Assembly: GCF_004331465.1 (NCBI RefSeq)
Contig: NZ_SJKB01000005.1
Span: 434,001 to 498,000, forward strand
Direction of reading: 5' to 3'
Source: Kribbella pittospori
Lineage (GTDB): Bacteria; Actinomycetota; Actinomycetes; Propionibacteriales; Kribbellaceae
DNA length: 64,000 nucleotides
Made by a program: the position numbers and the translations under genes. This document shows positions 43,528 through 51,885 of this stretch, in pieces. The notes under the pieces were generated by a model. It saw nothing but the letters and a program-made list of their open reading frames with translations. It did not search any database and was not told where the DNA came from. The first letter of the stretch is position 1; every line of letters starts with the position of its first letter.

Positions 43528-43916
43528 CGGACGGCGAACGGCTGGTCGCTGGGCACGATCTCCTTGCCCAGCGGCAGCAGCGAGATCGGGATCAGCTTGA
43601 AGTTGGTCAGGCCGAGCGGGATCCCGATGATCGTCACGCAGAGCGCGATCCCGGTGGCCAGGTGCCCGAGCGCCAGCCACCAGCCGGCGAACACGACCCA
43701 GATGATGTTGCCCAGTACGGCGCCTGCCCCGGCGCTCGGCTTGTCGACCATGGTCCGGCCGAACGGCCACAGCGTGAACCCGGCGATCCGGAACGCAGCG
43801 ATGCCGAACGGGATGGTCACGATCAGCACGCAGCAGATCACGCCGGCGATCGCGTAGCCGATCGCCAGCCAGAACCCGGCCAGCACCAGCCAGATCAGGT
43901 TGAGAAGTGTCCTCAT
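43524..43916 (-). CDS. YccF domain membrane protein
   Basis: A 130-residue protein with two tandem YccF repeats. Each has a LxxLxWLVLAGFWLAIGY / NIIWVVFAGWWLALGH helix followed by an IPFG or IPLG helix, and LWPFGRTMV / LLPLGKEIV. It has four predicted membrane helices. The ATG at 43916 gives the family start MRTLLNLIWLVL. Function unknown. It is coupled to the RNase Z-like gene. Confidence 0.82.
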   Translation of the reverse strand: MRTLLNLIWLVLAGFWLAIGYAIAGVICCVLIVTIPFGIAAFRIAGFTLWPFGRTMVDKPSAGAGAVLGNIIWVVFAGWWLALGHLATGIALCVTIIGIPLGLTNFKLIPISLLPLGKEIVPSDQPFAVR

Positions 43917-44009
43917 GCTGTCAGCCTGCCACCCGATGGGGTACTCCAGAACGATCCGCGCCACAAGCCCGGGATCATTCCGGGAGACCCTGACTCGGGA
44001 GCAGGCGTA

Positions 44010-45146
44010 CTAGTACTCGTCGGTGCTCAGAGTGGCAAACGTCATCCCGGCGTTCATCAGGCGTTGCCGCAATGCCGGACCCATCGCGGCGGCAGTGGTC
44101 GTCTGGCCGGCCGTGGTCGGGAGCTCGTCGCGAGCGAGGCACAGAGCGCTCTCGGCCAGCATCTTGGCGGTCTCGTCGTACCCGGGATCGCCGCCGGCAA
44201 CCTCGGTGATCACCTGCTTGCCGCCACCACGGCCGACGAAGCGGACGTTGAACCACGACCTTGCCCGGCGCTCCGGACTCGGCCCGTCGCCTGGCTGCAG
44301 TCGCTTGAGCAGTGCGTTCCGGGCCGGCGGGATCTGGGCTGCGGCCACCAGCAGGGCGGCGCCACCGATGCCTCCGGCAACCATTGGGAGGCGCTTCATC
44401 GCGGCGTAATGCGAGTACCGGAAGTCCGGGCCGTAGTCCTCGAGCAGACGGGCGGAGTACCCGACGATCTGTGGGTCGATGGTCGGCAACGGGACTGCCC
44501 AGAAGCCTTGCTGCCGGTGGATCCTGCCGGGGACTGCCCTAGCTTTCCGGCCGTCCGGCCCCGGCTCGGCGTGGCGACGGGCGCGGTGTGCTTCGAGGTT
44601 CTGCTTCGGACGCGAGAACGCCGTGATCGCGGTATGGAAGGTGCCGCCGGACGGACGGCCGCCGGCCCGCAACAGACCGTCGACCTGGATCGGGACGCGC
44701 CGGGGCAACTGCTCGACCGTGAACTGGACACCGAGATCGTACGGAATCGAGTCGAAGCCACAGGCGTGCACGATCCGGGCGCCGGTCTCAACGGCCCGTT
44801 GGTGATAGCGCACGTACATGCGATCGATGAACTCTGGCTCACCGGTCAGATCGAGGTAGTCCGTTCCGGCGTCCGCACAGGCTGCCACCACAGGCTCACC
44901 GTACTGAATGTAGGGACCGACAGTGGTGGCGACGACCGTGGCCGACTCGGCAAGGGCCTGCAGAGACTTGGGATCCGTGACATCGGCGTGCAGGACGTCC
45001 TTGCCGAAGGCTTCGAGCTTGCCTTGGTTGCGTCCGGCAACGGCCCATGTGAGGTCCGGCGGTGCGTTCTTGGCGAGGTACTCCGCTGTGAGCGCTCCGG
45101 TGAAGCCGCTCGCGCCGAGCAGGACGACGTCGTACTCGCGGCTCAT
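44010..45146 (-). CDS. Saccharopine dehydrogenase-like / trans-acting enoyl reductase family protein
   Basis: A 378-residue protein. Its N-terminal NAD(P)-binding fold has VVLLGASGFTGALTAEYLA, then CADAGTDYLDLTGEPEFI and HACGFDSIPYDLGV. A hydrophobic, possibly membrane-associated stretch (VAGGIGGAALLVAAAQIP) lies in the last third. Mycobacterial relatives reduce enoyl lipids in trans. It overlaps the SDR gene by ATGA. The pair lies behind a TetR gene, so a lipid or xenobiotic reduction role is likely (inference). Confidence 0.78.
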   Translation of the reverse strand: MSREYDVVLLGASGFTGALTAEYLAKNAPPDLTWAVAGRNQGKLEAFGKDVLHADVTDPKSLQALAESATVVATTVGPYIQYGEPVVAACADAGTDYLDLTGEPEFIDRMYVRYHQRAVETGARIVHACGFDSIPYDLGVQFTVEQLPRRVPIQVDGLLRAGGRPSGGTFHTAITAFSRPKQNLEAHRARRHAEPGPDGRKARAVPGRIHRQQGFWAVPLPTIDPQIVGYSARLLEDYGPDFRYSHYAAMKRLPMVAGGIGGAALLVAAAQIPPARNALLKRLQPGDGPSPERRARSWFNVRFVGRGGGKQVITEVAGGDPGYDETAKMLAESALCLARDELPTTAGQTTTAAAMGPALRQRLMNAGMTFATLSTDEY

Positions 45147-46027
45147 TTGCCCGCGGCCTTCTCGGCGTCGGCGCGGCCGCCGGCGCCGGTTGCGCGGGAG
45201 GAGGCCGCGGCACCGCGCGCCTGGATGTCGGCGAGTGCGGCCCGGTCGGCCTTCGGCACGCTGAATCTCGAACCCGCCTCGATGACGTGCGGGATCACCC
45301 AGCGGAACACCTTCATCGCCCCGATCCAGCCCGGCACATGCACTGTCCGACGGCGCTTCCTGATCCCGTCGACGAACTTGTCCACCGCGAAGTCCAGCGG
45401 GTACACCTTGCTCGCCAGCGGGATGCCGGTACGCATCTTGCCGAACACCGGGTGCTCGTCCGCGCCACGCACCATGTCGGTGTCGACGAAGGTCATGTGT
45501 GCGACCCCGACCCGAACGCCCAGGTGCTTGAGCTCGGGCCGCAGCGTGTCCCCCATCGCCTCCACGCCGGCCTTCGCCACGTTGTACGCCGCCAGCCCGG
45601 GGATGTGAATGATCGCCGCGAGAGACGAGACCAGCAGCAGGTAGCCCTTGCTCTCCAGCAGATACGGCAGGGTCAGGTGGACGGACCGCCACACGCCGAG
45701 CAGGTCGACGTCCACGACGCGCTCCCACATCTTCGGGTCCATACTCCGGCTGAACCCGGGCGCGGCGATGCCGGCGTTCGCCATCACGACGTCGATCCGG
45801 CCGTACCGCTCGGCCACCGCCTCGACCGCGGTCCGCAGCGACTCGGTGTCGGTGACATCGGCCTCCCACCAACCCGCGTCCGGCCCGCAGTCCTCCGCGA
45901 CCTTCTTCAGCTCGTCCGGCTCCAGGCCGATCAGTGCCAGCGTGGCGCCGTCCCGCGCCAGCTTCCGGGCGACCGCGGCGCCGATTCCGCGGGACGCGCC
46001 GGTGATGAGGACGACCTGACCACGCAT
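45143..46027 (-). CDS. Short-chain dehydrogenase/reductase
   Basis: A 294-residue SDR. The cofactor motif is TGASRGIGAA, then NAG (MANAGIAAPG), catalytic Ser in LVSSLAAII and YNVAK. The Ala/Arg-rich C-terminal extension is longer than classical SDRs. It is the first gene of the two-gene operon opposite a TetR regulator. Two similar palindromes lie in the 73-bp spacer. Confidence 0.88.
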   Translation of the reverse strand: MRGQVVLITGASRGIGAAVARKLARDGATLALIGLEPDELKKVAEDCGPDAGWWEADVTDTESLRTAVEAVAERYGRIDVVMANAGIAAPGFSRSMDPKMWERVVDVDLLGVWRSVHLTLPYLLESKGYLLLVSSLAAIIHIPGLAAYNVAKAGVEAMGDTLRPELKHLGVRVGVAHMTFVDTDMVRGADEHPVFGKMRTGIPLASKVYPLDFAVDKFVDGIRKRRRTVHVPGWIGAMKVFRWVIPHVIEAGSRFSVPKADRAALADIQARGAAASSRATGAGGRADAEKAAGK

Positions 46028-46041
46028 CTGGACCTCCAGCT

Positions 46042-46090
46042 TGTTGAGTGGATACTCAACAGTAAGTGCTTGTTGACCTATTACTCAATA
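46042..46090. promoter_or_regulatory. Two TetR-type palindromes between the SDR and TetR genes
   Basis: Site A (46042-46061) is a perfect 8+4+8 palindrome TGTTGAGT-GGAT-ACTCAACA. Site B (46071-46090) repeats the pattern as TGTTGACCTATTACTCAATA. They are 29 bp apart centre to centre (about three helical turns) and cover the likely promoters of both divergent genes. Confidence 0.65.
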
Positions 46091-46100
46091 GACTGCCGGC

Positions 46101-46691
46101 ATGACCCAGACCTCGTCCGCCCGGCTGCGCCCCGGCGAACGCCGCAACCAGATCCTCGCGGCGGCCCGCCGCGTCCTGGTCGCCGACCCGCACCGCGAAC
46201 TCACGGTCGAACTGGTCGCCGCCGAGGCCAAGGTCTCCCCCGCCCTGCTGTTCCACTACTTCGGCTCGAAGAAGAAGTTCCAGTACGCCGTGATCGAGGA
46301 AGCCGCCGCCGAGGTCATGCTGCGCACCGCGCCCGACCCGTCGCTGCCGCCCGACGAACAGCTCAGGTCCGGCATCCGCGCCTTCGTCCGTGCGGTCCTC
46401 GAAGCCCCCCAGCTGTACCGCGCCACCCTGCTGATGTCAGCCGCCGGCGACCCCGACGTACGCGCACTGCACTCCGAGATCCGCCGGGTCTTCAGCACGT
46501 GGGTCATCAGCGCGGTCGCCCAGAGCGGCATCGAGATCACCCCGACGGTCGAGCTGGCCTGCCACGGCTGGCAGGGGTACGTCGAGCAGACCCTGCTCAC
46601 CTGGATCGACAACCCGACCATCTCCCCAGAGGCCCTCGAGCACCTCTGCGAACAGTCCCTCGACGCCATCCTCACGACCACCGAGGGTTAG
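46101..46691 (+). CDS. TetR family regulator
   Basis: A 196-residue regulator. The N-terminal helix-turn-helix is LTVELVAAEAKVSPALLFHYFGSKKKF, and the C-terminal domain resembles those of lipid-responsive members. It has no Shine-Dalgarno; the second operator lies 11 nt before the ATG, so the mRNA may have a very short leader. It probably represses itself and the SDR operon. The xthA gene starts 9 nt after its stop. Confidence 0.86.
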   Translation: MTQTSSARLRPGERRNQILAAARRVLVADPHRELTVELVAAEAKVSPALLFHYFGSKKKFQYAVIEEAAAEVMLRTAPDPSLPPDEQLRSGIRAFVRAVLEAPQLYRATLLMSAAGDPDVRALHSEIRRVFSTWVISAVAQSGIEITPTVELACHGWQGYVEQTLLTWIDNPTISPEALEHLCEQSLDAILTTTEG

Positions 46692-46700
46692 GGTTCACGG

Positions 46701-47504
46701 GTGCTGACGGTTGCCACGGTGAATGTGAACGGTGTCAGGGCCGCGTTCCGGCGCGGGATGGGTCCGTGGCTGGAGGAGACCGATCCGGATCTGTTGCTGA
46801 TGCAGGAGGTTCGCGCGACGGACGACGTACTGCGGGAACAGCTCGGCGGGGACTGGAACATCGCGCACGCCGAGCCGTCGATCGACGGTCACAAGGGACG
46901 TGCGGGAGTCGCGGTGGCGAGCCGGCGGCCGATCAAGGACGAGCGGGGTGACATCGGGCCGGAGCGGTTCGCCGGATGCGGGCGGTGGGTCGAGGCGGAC
47001 GTCGTACTGGACGACGGTACGACGCTGACGGCGGTGAGCACGTATGTGTTCACGGGTGAGTTCGAGACGCCGCCGCGGCAGGAGGAGAAGTACGCGTTCC
47101 TCGACGCGATCACGGCACGGCTGACCGAGTTGCGCGCGGACGGGCGGCACGTGCTGATGTGCGGCGACCTGAACATCGCGCACCGCGAGGTCGACCTGAA
47201 GGCCTGGAAGGCGAACCGGAAGAAGAGCGGCTTCCTCCCCGAGGAGCGCGCCTGGATGGATCGCTTGTTCGACTCCGGTTGGGTCGATCTGGGCCGACGC
47301 TTCGGCGGCGAAGGCCCCGGCCCGTACTCCTGGTGGTCGTGGCGCGGCAAGGCCTTCGACAACGACGCCGGCTGGCGGATCGACTACCAGATCGCCTCGC
47401 CCGAACTCGCCGAATCCGCCACCGGTTGCGTCGTCCACCGCGCCCCGACGTACGCCGAACGCTGGAGCGATCACGCTCCCGTCGTGGAGACGTACGACGT
47501 CTGA
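46701..47504 (+). CDS. xthA: Exodeoxyribonuclease III / AP endonuclease
   Basis: A 267-residue EEP-fold nuclease from a GTG start. It begins LTVATVNVNGVRAAF and has the metal Glu in LLMQEVRA, the catalytic CGDLNIAHREVD and the final WSDHAPVV. It cuts at abasic sites in base excision repair. Directly downstream is the peptidase gene (57-bp gap). Confidence 0.92.
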   Translation: MLTVATVNVNGVRAAFRRGMGPWLEETDPDLLLMQEVRATDDVLREQLGGDWNIAHAEPSIDGHKGRAGVAVASRRPIKDERGDIGPERFAGCGRWVEADVVLDDGTTLTAVSTYVFTGEFETPPRQEEKYAFLDAITARLTELRADGRHVLMCGDLNIAHREVDLKAWKANRKKSGFLPEERAWMDRLFDSGWVDLGRRFGGEGPGPYSWWSWRGKAFDNDAGWRIDYQIASPELAESATGCVVHRAPTYAERWSDHAPVVETYDV

Positions 47505-47561
47505 TCCGGAGGCTGTGGAAACCGGCAGCCGCGGCCGGTCCCGGGCGGGTAGTCTCGCGGC

Positions 47562-49640
47562 ATGTCCGAGTTGAATTCTTCCCCGAAGCCCCCGGTCGCC
47601 GCCCGCAAGCCGATCGAACGCAGTCATCACGGCGACGTGTTCGTCGACGACTACGAGTGGTTGCGGGACAAGACCGACAACGAGGTGCTGGACTACCTGC
47701 GCGCCGAGAACAGCTACACCGAGGCCCGGACGGCGCACCTCGAATCGTTGCGTGAGGCAATCTTCAAAGAGATCTCGGACCGCACCCTGCAGACCGACCT
47801 CAGCGTGCCGGCCCGGCATGGCGGGTACTGGTACTACTCCCGCACGGTCGAGGGCAAGCAGTACGGCATCCACTGCCGGGTGAAGGTGGACGGCGACCAG
47901 CCCCCGGCCACCGACGGCGAGATCGCCGGCGAAGAGGTCATGCTGGACGGTAACGAGGTGGCCGGCGACTCGGAGTTCTTCTCGCTGGGCACTGTCGACG
48001 TCTCCCCCGACGGCCGGCTGCTCGCGTACTCCGTCGACCTCAAGGGCGACGAGCGGTTCACGCTGCGGATCAAGGACCTCGCCACCGGCGAGCTGCTGCC
48101 GGACGAGCTGCCCGAGGTGCACTACGGCTCGGCCTGGTCCGCGGACGGGTCGACGATCTTCTACACCAAGGTCGACGACGCGTGGCGGCCGTTCCAGGTC
48201 TGGCGGCACACTCTCGGCGCGACCGACGACGTGCTGGTCAAGGAGGAGCCGGACGAGCGGTTCTGGGTCGGCGTCGACCTGACCCGCAACGAGCAGGCGA
48301 TCCAGATCGCCCTCGGCAGCAAGATCACCAGCGAGGTCTGGCTGCTCGACGCCAACGACCCCACCGGCGAGCCGGTCCTCGTCGCGCCCCGCCGTGACGG
48401 CGTCGAGTACGACGTTGAGCACGCCGGCGACCAACTGCTGATCACGCACAACGCCGACGCGGCGAACTTCTCCCTCGCGAGCGCGTCACTGGACTCCCCC
48501 GGCTCCTGGACCACACTGATCGAGGGCGACGAGTCGAGCCGGCTGCTCGGTGTCGACGCGTTCGCCGACCACGTCGTCCTGTACCGCCGTCGCGACGCCC
48601 TCACCGAGCTCGCGATCATGCGCCGTACCGACGGGGGCTTCGGGGCGCCCGAGGTGCTCGAGTTCGAGGAGCCGATCTACACCGTCTCCCCCGGCCGCAA
48701 CGACGAGTGGCACGACACTCGCTACCGGTTCGGCTACACGTCGCTGGTCACGCCGGGTTCGACGTACGACGTGGACGTCGCGACCGGTGAGCGGCGGCTG
48801 CTCAAGCAGCAGCCCGTGCTCGGTGGGGTCGACCTCGGCGCCTACACGCAGTACCGCGAGTGGGCGACGGCGAGCGACGGGACCAAGGTGCCGATCTCGC
48901 TGGTGGCGCGCAAGGACGTCGCGAAGGACGGCAACGCGCCGGTCGTGCTGTACGGGTACGGCTCTTACGAGAGCTCGATGGACCCGTGGTTCTCGATCCC
49001 GCGGCTGTCGCTGCTGGACCGCGGCGTCGTGTTCGCGATCGCCCACGTGCGCGGTGGCGGTGAGCACGGCCGGCACTGGTACGACAACGGCAAGATGCTG
49101 GCCAAGCGGAACACGTTCACCGACTTCATCGCCGCGGCCGAGCACCTGGTGAAGGACGGCTGGACCCGGCCGGAGCGGATCGTGGCGCAGGGTGGCAGCG
49201 CCGGCGGCCTGCTGATGGGCGCGGTGGCGAACCTGGCGCCGGAGGCGTTCGGCGGAATCGTCGCCGAGGTGCCGTTCGTGGACGCGCTGACGACGATCCT
49301 GGATCCGTCGCTGCCGTTGACGGTGATCGAGTGGGAGGAATGGGGTAATCCGCTCGAGGACCCCGCGGTGTACGAGTACATGAAGTCCTACTCGCCGTAC
49401 GAAAACATCACCGCCCAGCGGTATCCGCGGATCCTCGCGATCACCAGCCTGAACGACACCCGGGTGTTCTTCGTGGAACCCGCGAAGTGGGTGGCCAAAC
49501 TCCGGGCGATCGCCGATGCCGACGTACTGCTGAAAACCGAAATGGAGGCCGGCCACGGCGGCCGCAGCGGGCGGTACGACGCCTGGCGCGAGATCGCCTT
49601 CAGCCTGGCCTGGGAACTCGACACCCTCGGCCTGGCCTGA
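47562..49640 (+). CDS. ptrB: Oligopeptidase B (S9A prolyl-oligopeptidase family)
   Basis: A 692-residue cytoplasmic serine peptidase. An N-terminal seven-bladed propeller region (~70-420) precedes an alpha/beta hydrolase domain. The nucleophile is Ser546 in GGSAGGLLMG, and catalytic His665 is in EAGHGGRSG. LYGYGSYESS and HVRGGGEHGRHWY match oligopeptidase B, which cleaves short peptides after basic residues. Length is normal. Confidence 0.92.
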   Translation: MSELNSSPKPPVAARKPIERSHHGDVFVDDYEWLRDKTDNEVLDYLRAENSYTEARTAHLESLREAIFKEISDRTLQTDLSVPARHGGYWYYSRTVEGKQYGIHCRVKVDGDQPPATDGEIAGEEVMLDGNEVAGDSEFFSLGTVDVSPDGRLLAYSVDLKGDERFTLRIKDLATGELLPDELPEVHYGSAWSADGSTIFYTKVDDAWRPFQVWRHTLGATDDVLVKEEPDERFWVGVDLTRNEQAIQIALGSKITSEVWLLDANDPTGEPVLVAPRRDGVEYDVEHAGDQLLITHNADAANFSLASASLDSPGSWTTLIEGDESSRLLGVDAFADHVVLYRRRDALTELAIMRRTDGGFGAPEVLEFEEPIYTVSPGRNDEWHDTRYRFGYTSLVTPGSTYDVDVATGERRLLKQQPVLGGVDLGAYTQYREWATASDGTKVPISLVARKDVAKDGNAPVVLYGYGSYESSMDPWFSIPRLSLLDRGVVFAIAHVRGGGEHGRHWYDNGKMLAKRNTFTDFIAAAEHLVKDGWTRPERIVAQGGSAGGLLMGAVANLAPEAFGGIVAEVPFVDALTTILDPSLPLTVIEWEEWGNPLEDPAVYEYMKSYSPYENITAQRYPRILAITSLNDTRVFFVEPAKWVAKLRAIADADVLLKTEMEAGHGGRSGRYDAWREIAFSLAWELDTLGLA

Positions 49641-49732
49641 CCCTCGTTTCGGGCGGGAACACGGCGGGTACCTGCGGCGTTGCTGCTGGTTGGAGAGGTT
49701 GGAGGCAAGGTTCTGCCGGCACCACGTACGGC

Positions 49733-49750
49733 GTGTGTTGTGCAACACAC
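49733..49750. promoter_or_regulatory. Perfect 18-bp palindrome upstream of the sigma factor
   Basis: GTGTGTTG-TG-CAACACAC. It lies 282 nt before the sigma factor start and 92 nt after the peptidase stop. Probably a binding site for a dimeric regulator, or a weak terminator of the peptidase gene. No run of T follows it. Confidence 0.55.
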
Positions 49751-49824
49751 AAGGCACCGGAGGCGGTGGTGATTCTGGCAGGATTCTCAGGTTTCTTCCG
49801 TGGGGTGCCGCTGGGCACCGCAGG

Positions 49825-49855
49825 CGAATTCCCGCGCAAAGCAACGGGGAATTCG
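49825..49855 (+). repeat. Hairpin with 9-bp arms in the sigma factor leader
   Basis: CGAATTCCC pairs with GGGAATTCG around a 13-nt loop (GCGCAAAGCAACG). EcoRI-like GAATTC strings sit in both arms. The function is unknown. It could be part of a longer RNA fold. Confidence 0.5.
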
Positions 49856-49928
49856 GACGCGCGGACGCAAAGGCGGTCGGGAAGCGGACACGAGCGGCTC
49901 CTGGACACCGGTTTCCAGGGCGCGATCG

Positions 49929-49957
49929 TGCCAGGAACTCTCAGGGAACCTTCAGGG
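49929..49957. promoter_or_regulatory. Triple heptamer repeat before the group 2 sigma factor
   Basis: TGCCAGG, TCTCAGG and CTTCAGG lie at 10-11 bp phasing, directly before TTTACA. The first 10 nt (TGCCAGGAAC) are identical to the site before the response regulator gene at 24150. Confidence 0.45.
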
Positions 49958-50031
49958 TGTTTACACACTCGTCGTGGAATCTTGAACCTCACTCGAGCGT
50001 TGCTCTCCATGTAACGACGAAGGGAGTTTCG

Positions 50032-50991
50032 GTGGCTCGCATGGCTCGTGTCCGCTCGGCGGACGACGGTATCGACGGCAAGGACAGCGTCGGTCTCTAC
50101 CTCGAAGAGATCGCGCGGACGCCTTTGCTGACGGCTGAGGAAGAGGTCGAGCTCGCTGAGACGGTTGAGGCAGGTCTCCTGGCGGAGCAACTGCTGGCCG
50201 AGGGGCGGGTTGGACGCAAGAAGGGCGGAGCGCCCAAATATGCGACGGAGGAAGAGCTGGAGTGGCTGGCCGAAGAGGGCCAGCGCGCGCAGCAGCGGTT
50301 CGTGACCGCGAACCTCCGGTTGGTGGTGTCGATCGCGCGCCGGTACGGACGATCCCAGATGCCGCTGCTGGACCTGGTCCAGGAGGGCAACACGGGTCTG
50401 ATCCGGGCGGTGGAGAAGTTCGACTACCGGAAGGGATTCAAGTTCTCGACGTACGCGACCTGGTGGGTGCGGCAGGCCATCACCCGCGGTATCGCGCAGC
50501 AGGCCCGAGTGGTCCGGCTGCCGGTGCACGTGGTGGAGCAGCTGAACCAGATCGGGTCGGCCCGGCGGACGCTGGAGCGCAAGCTCGGCCGTGAGCCGGA
50601 GATCGACGAGATCGCGGCGGAGCTGGACCTGGACGTGGATCGGGTCACCGAGTTGATCCGGATCGGCCGGGACCACATCAGCCTGGACAACCCGATCGAC
50701 GACGAGGGCGAGACCTCGCTGGGCGACCTGATCGCGGCCGAGACCGCGCCGGGCCCGGACCAGCTGGTCGCCGACGCGTCGGACCGCTCGGGCCTGTTCA
50801 GCCTGGTCGACCAGCTCGACCCGCGGTCGGCCGACGTGATCCGGCGGCGGTACGGCCTGCACGACGGCCGGCAGGCCAAACTCGCCGACATCGGCGCCGT
50901 GCACGGCATCTCCGCCGAGCGCGTCCGCCAGATCGAGCGCGAGGCCCTTGGCCGCCTGCGCCTGCTGGCAGACCCGACCCTCGCCGCGTAA
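50032..50991 (+). CDS. Group 2 RNA polymerase sigma factor
   Basis: A 319-residue sigma-70 protein without the long N-terminal region of RpoD. It has region 1.2 SVGLYLEEIARTPLLTAEEE. Region 2 has NLRLVVSIARRYGRSQMPLLDLVQEGN and YATWWVRQAITRG. Region 3 is present, and region 4 has LADIGAVHGISAERVRQIERE. The GTG has AGGGAG 5 nt upstream. It resembles HrdA/C/D or SigB-type alternative factors used in stationary phase or stress. A strong terminator follows. Confidence 0.92.
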   Translation: MARMARVRSADDGIDGKDSVGLYLEEIARTPLLTAEEEVELAETVEAGLLAEQLLAEGRVGRKKGGAPKYATEEELEWLAEEGQRAQQRFVTANLRLVVSIARRYGRSQMPLLDLVQEGNTGLIRAVEKFDYRKGFKFSTYATWWVRQAITRGIAQQARVVRLPVHVVEQLNQIGSARRTLERKLGREPEIDEIAAELDLDVDRVTELIRIGRDHISLDNPIDDEGETSLGDLIAAETAPGPDQLVADASDRSGLFSLVDQLDPRSADVIRRRYGLHDGRQAKLADIGAVHGISAERVRQIEREALGRLRLLADPTLAA

Positions 50992-51011
50992 CCCCCACCC
51001 CGAAACCCCTC

Positions 51012-51045
51012 GAAGGACCCCCAGCCCACCGGCTGGGGGTCCTTC
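51012..51045 (+). terminator. Rho-independent terminator after the group 2 sigma factor
   Basis: Perfect 15-bp stem (GAAGGACCCCCAGCC and its complement) with a 4-nt loop, followed by a T-rich CATTT tail. It begins 21 nt after the stop codon. Confidence 0.85.
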
Positions 51046-51110
51046 ATTTCTCAGCTCTGTCACTGTCGCCGGTTGGCTGCCGGCGGTGGCGCATCGAACA
51101 CGTGATGTAG

Positions 51111-51827
51111 TCAGGCGACGGCTTTGTTCCAGGTGTCGATGAGGGCCGGGAGCTCGGACAGCCGCTGGACGGTCGCGTCCGGCTCGCCCTCGGTGTGACC
51201 GATCTGCTCGACCGGGATCGCGCTGTGCGGGATGTGCGCCGCCCGCATGCCGACGTTCTGCGCGCCCCAGACGTCGTCGAAGAGCCGGTCGCCCACGAAC
51301 AGGCACCGAGACGGCTCCGACTCCCCCACCGCCCGCATGGCCGACAGGAACGCCTCCGGGTGAGGCTTCGTGTACGGGATCTCGCTGGTGTAGACGGCCC
51401 CGTCCAGCAATTCCAGTACGCCGTCCCGCTCGAAGATCTCCTCGTGGCGGCTGCGCGACCAGATCGTGTTCGACAGCACTCCGACCTTGAGCCCGCGGGC
51501 CCGCAGGTCGCGCAGAGTGTCGATCGCGTCGGACTCGAGTTCGGTGTGCGGGTGCCACTGCCGCTCGTACTCAACCTGCGCCGCCGGGGTCATCACCACA
51601 TCGGCCAGCAGGCACACCTCCTCGAGCGTGCTGCTCAGGTGCCGGTCGCGCGACCGCGCCCAGACCGAGGCCTCCGCCTCGAACAGCCGGCTCGCGAGCT
51701 CGTCCGCCCGGGCCTCGTCGATCACCGCCGCCACCGTCCGCCAGACGGCGTACAGGTCGACGGTGTGCCAGGTCGCCAGTGTGCCGCCCCAGTCGAACAG
51801 GACGGCCTCGATCTTCGTGTTCGTCAC
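51111..51827 (-). CDS. HAD family hydrolase with DWGGT motif
   Basis: A 238-residue HAD protein. The nucleophile loop is VLFDWGGTLA: Asp11 is present, but the usual second Asp (+2) is glycine, as in the dehalogenase-like or DxGGT subgroup. Motif II is VLSNTIWS, motif III has YTKPHPEAF and motif IV is FVGDRLFDDVWG. The helical cap is of subfamily I length. It may be a phosphatase with altered acid/base chemistry. Confidence 0.83.
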   Translation of the reverse strand: MTNTKIEAVLFDWGGTLATWHTVDLYAVWRTVAAVIDEARADELASRLFEAEASVWARSRDRHLSSTLEEVCLLADVVMTPAAQVEYERQWHPHTELESDAIDTLRDLRARGLKVGVLSNTIWSRSRHEEIFERDGVLELLDGAVYTSEIPYTKPHPEAFLSAMRAVGESEPSRCLFVGDRLFDDVWGAQNVGMRAAHIPHSAIPVEQIGHTEGEPDATVQRLSELPALIDTWNKAVA

Positions 51828-51885
51828 GCGCCTACCCTGGCAGACGGCCCGGACAATTCTCGCCCGGTTTTCGTCAGCTCACCGG

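Larger units (their letters stand above)
49641..50031. other. 391-bp leader/promoter region of the group 2 sigma factor gene
   Basis: No credible gene on either strand. The region contains an 18-bp palindrome (49733-49750), a 9-bp-arm hairpin (49825-49855), a triple heptamer repeat (49929-49957) and a TTTACA (-35-like) at 49960-49965, followed by AGGGAG before the GTG at 50032. It is the most structured spacer in the window. Confidence 0.55.

Noticed and set aside
49831..49880. Cyclic-di-GMP-I riboswitch candidate (GCAAA ... GGACGCAAAGG)
   Set aside because: Only the short conserved strings match; the expected GNRA-capped stem and the second helix could not be formed.
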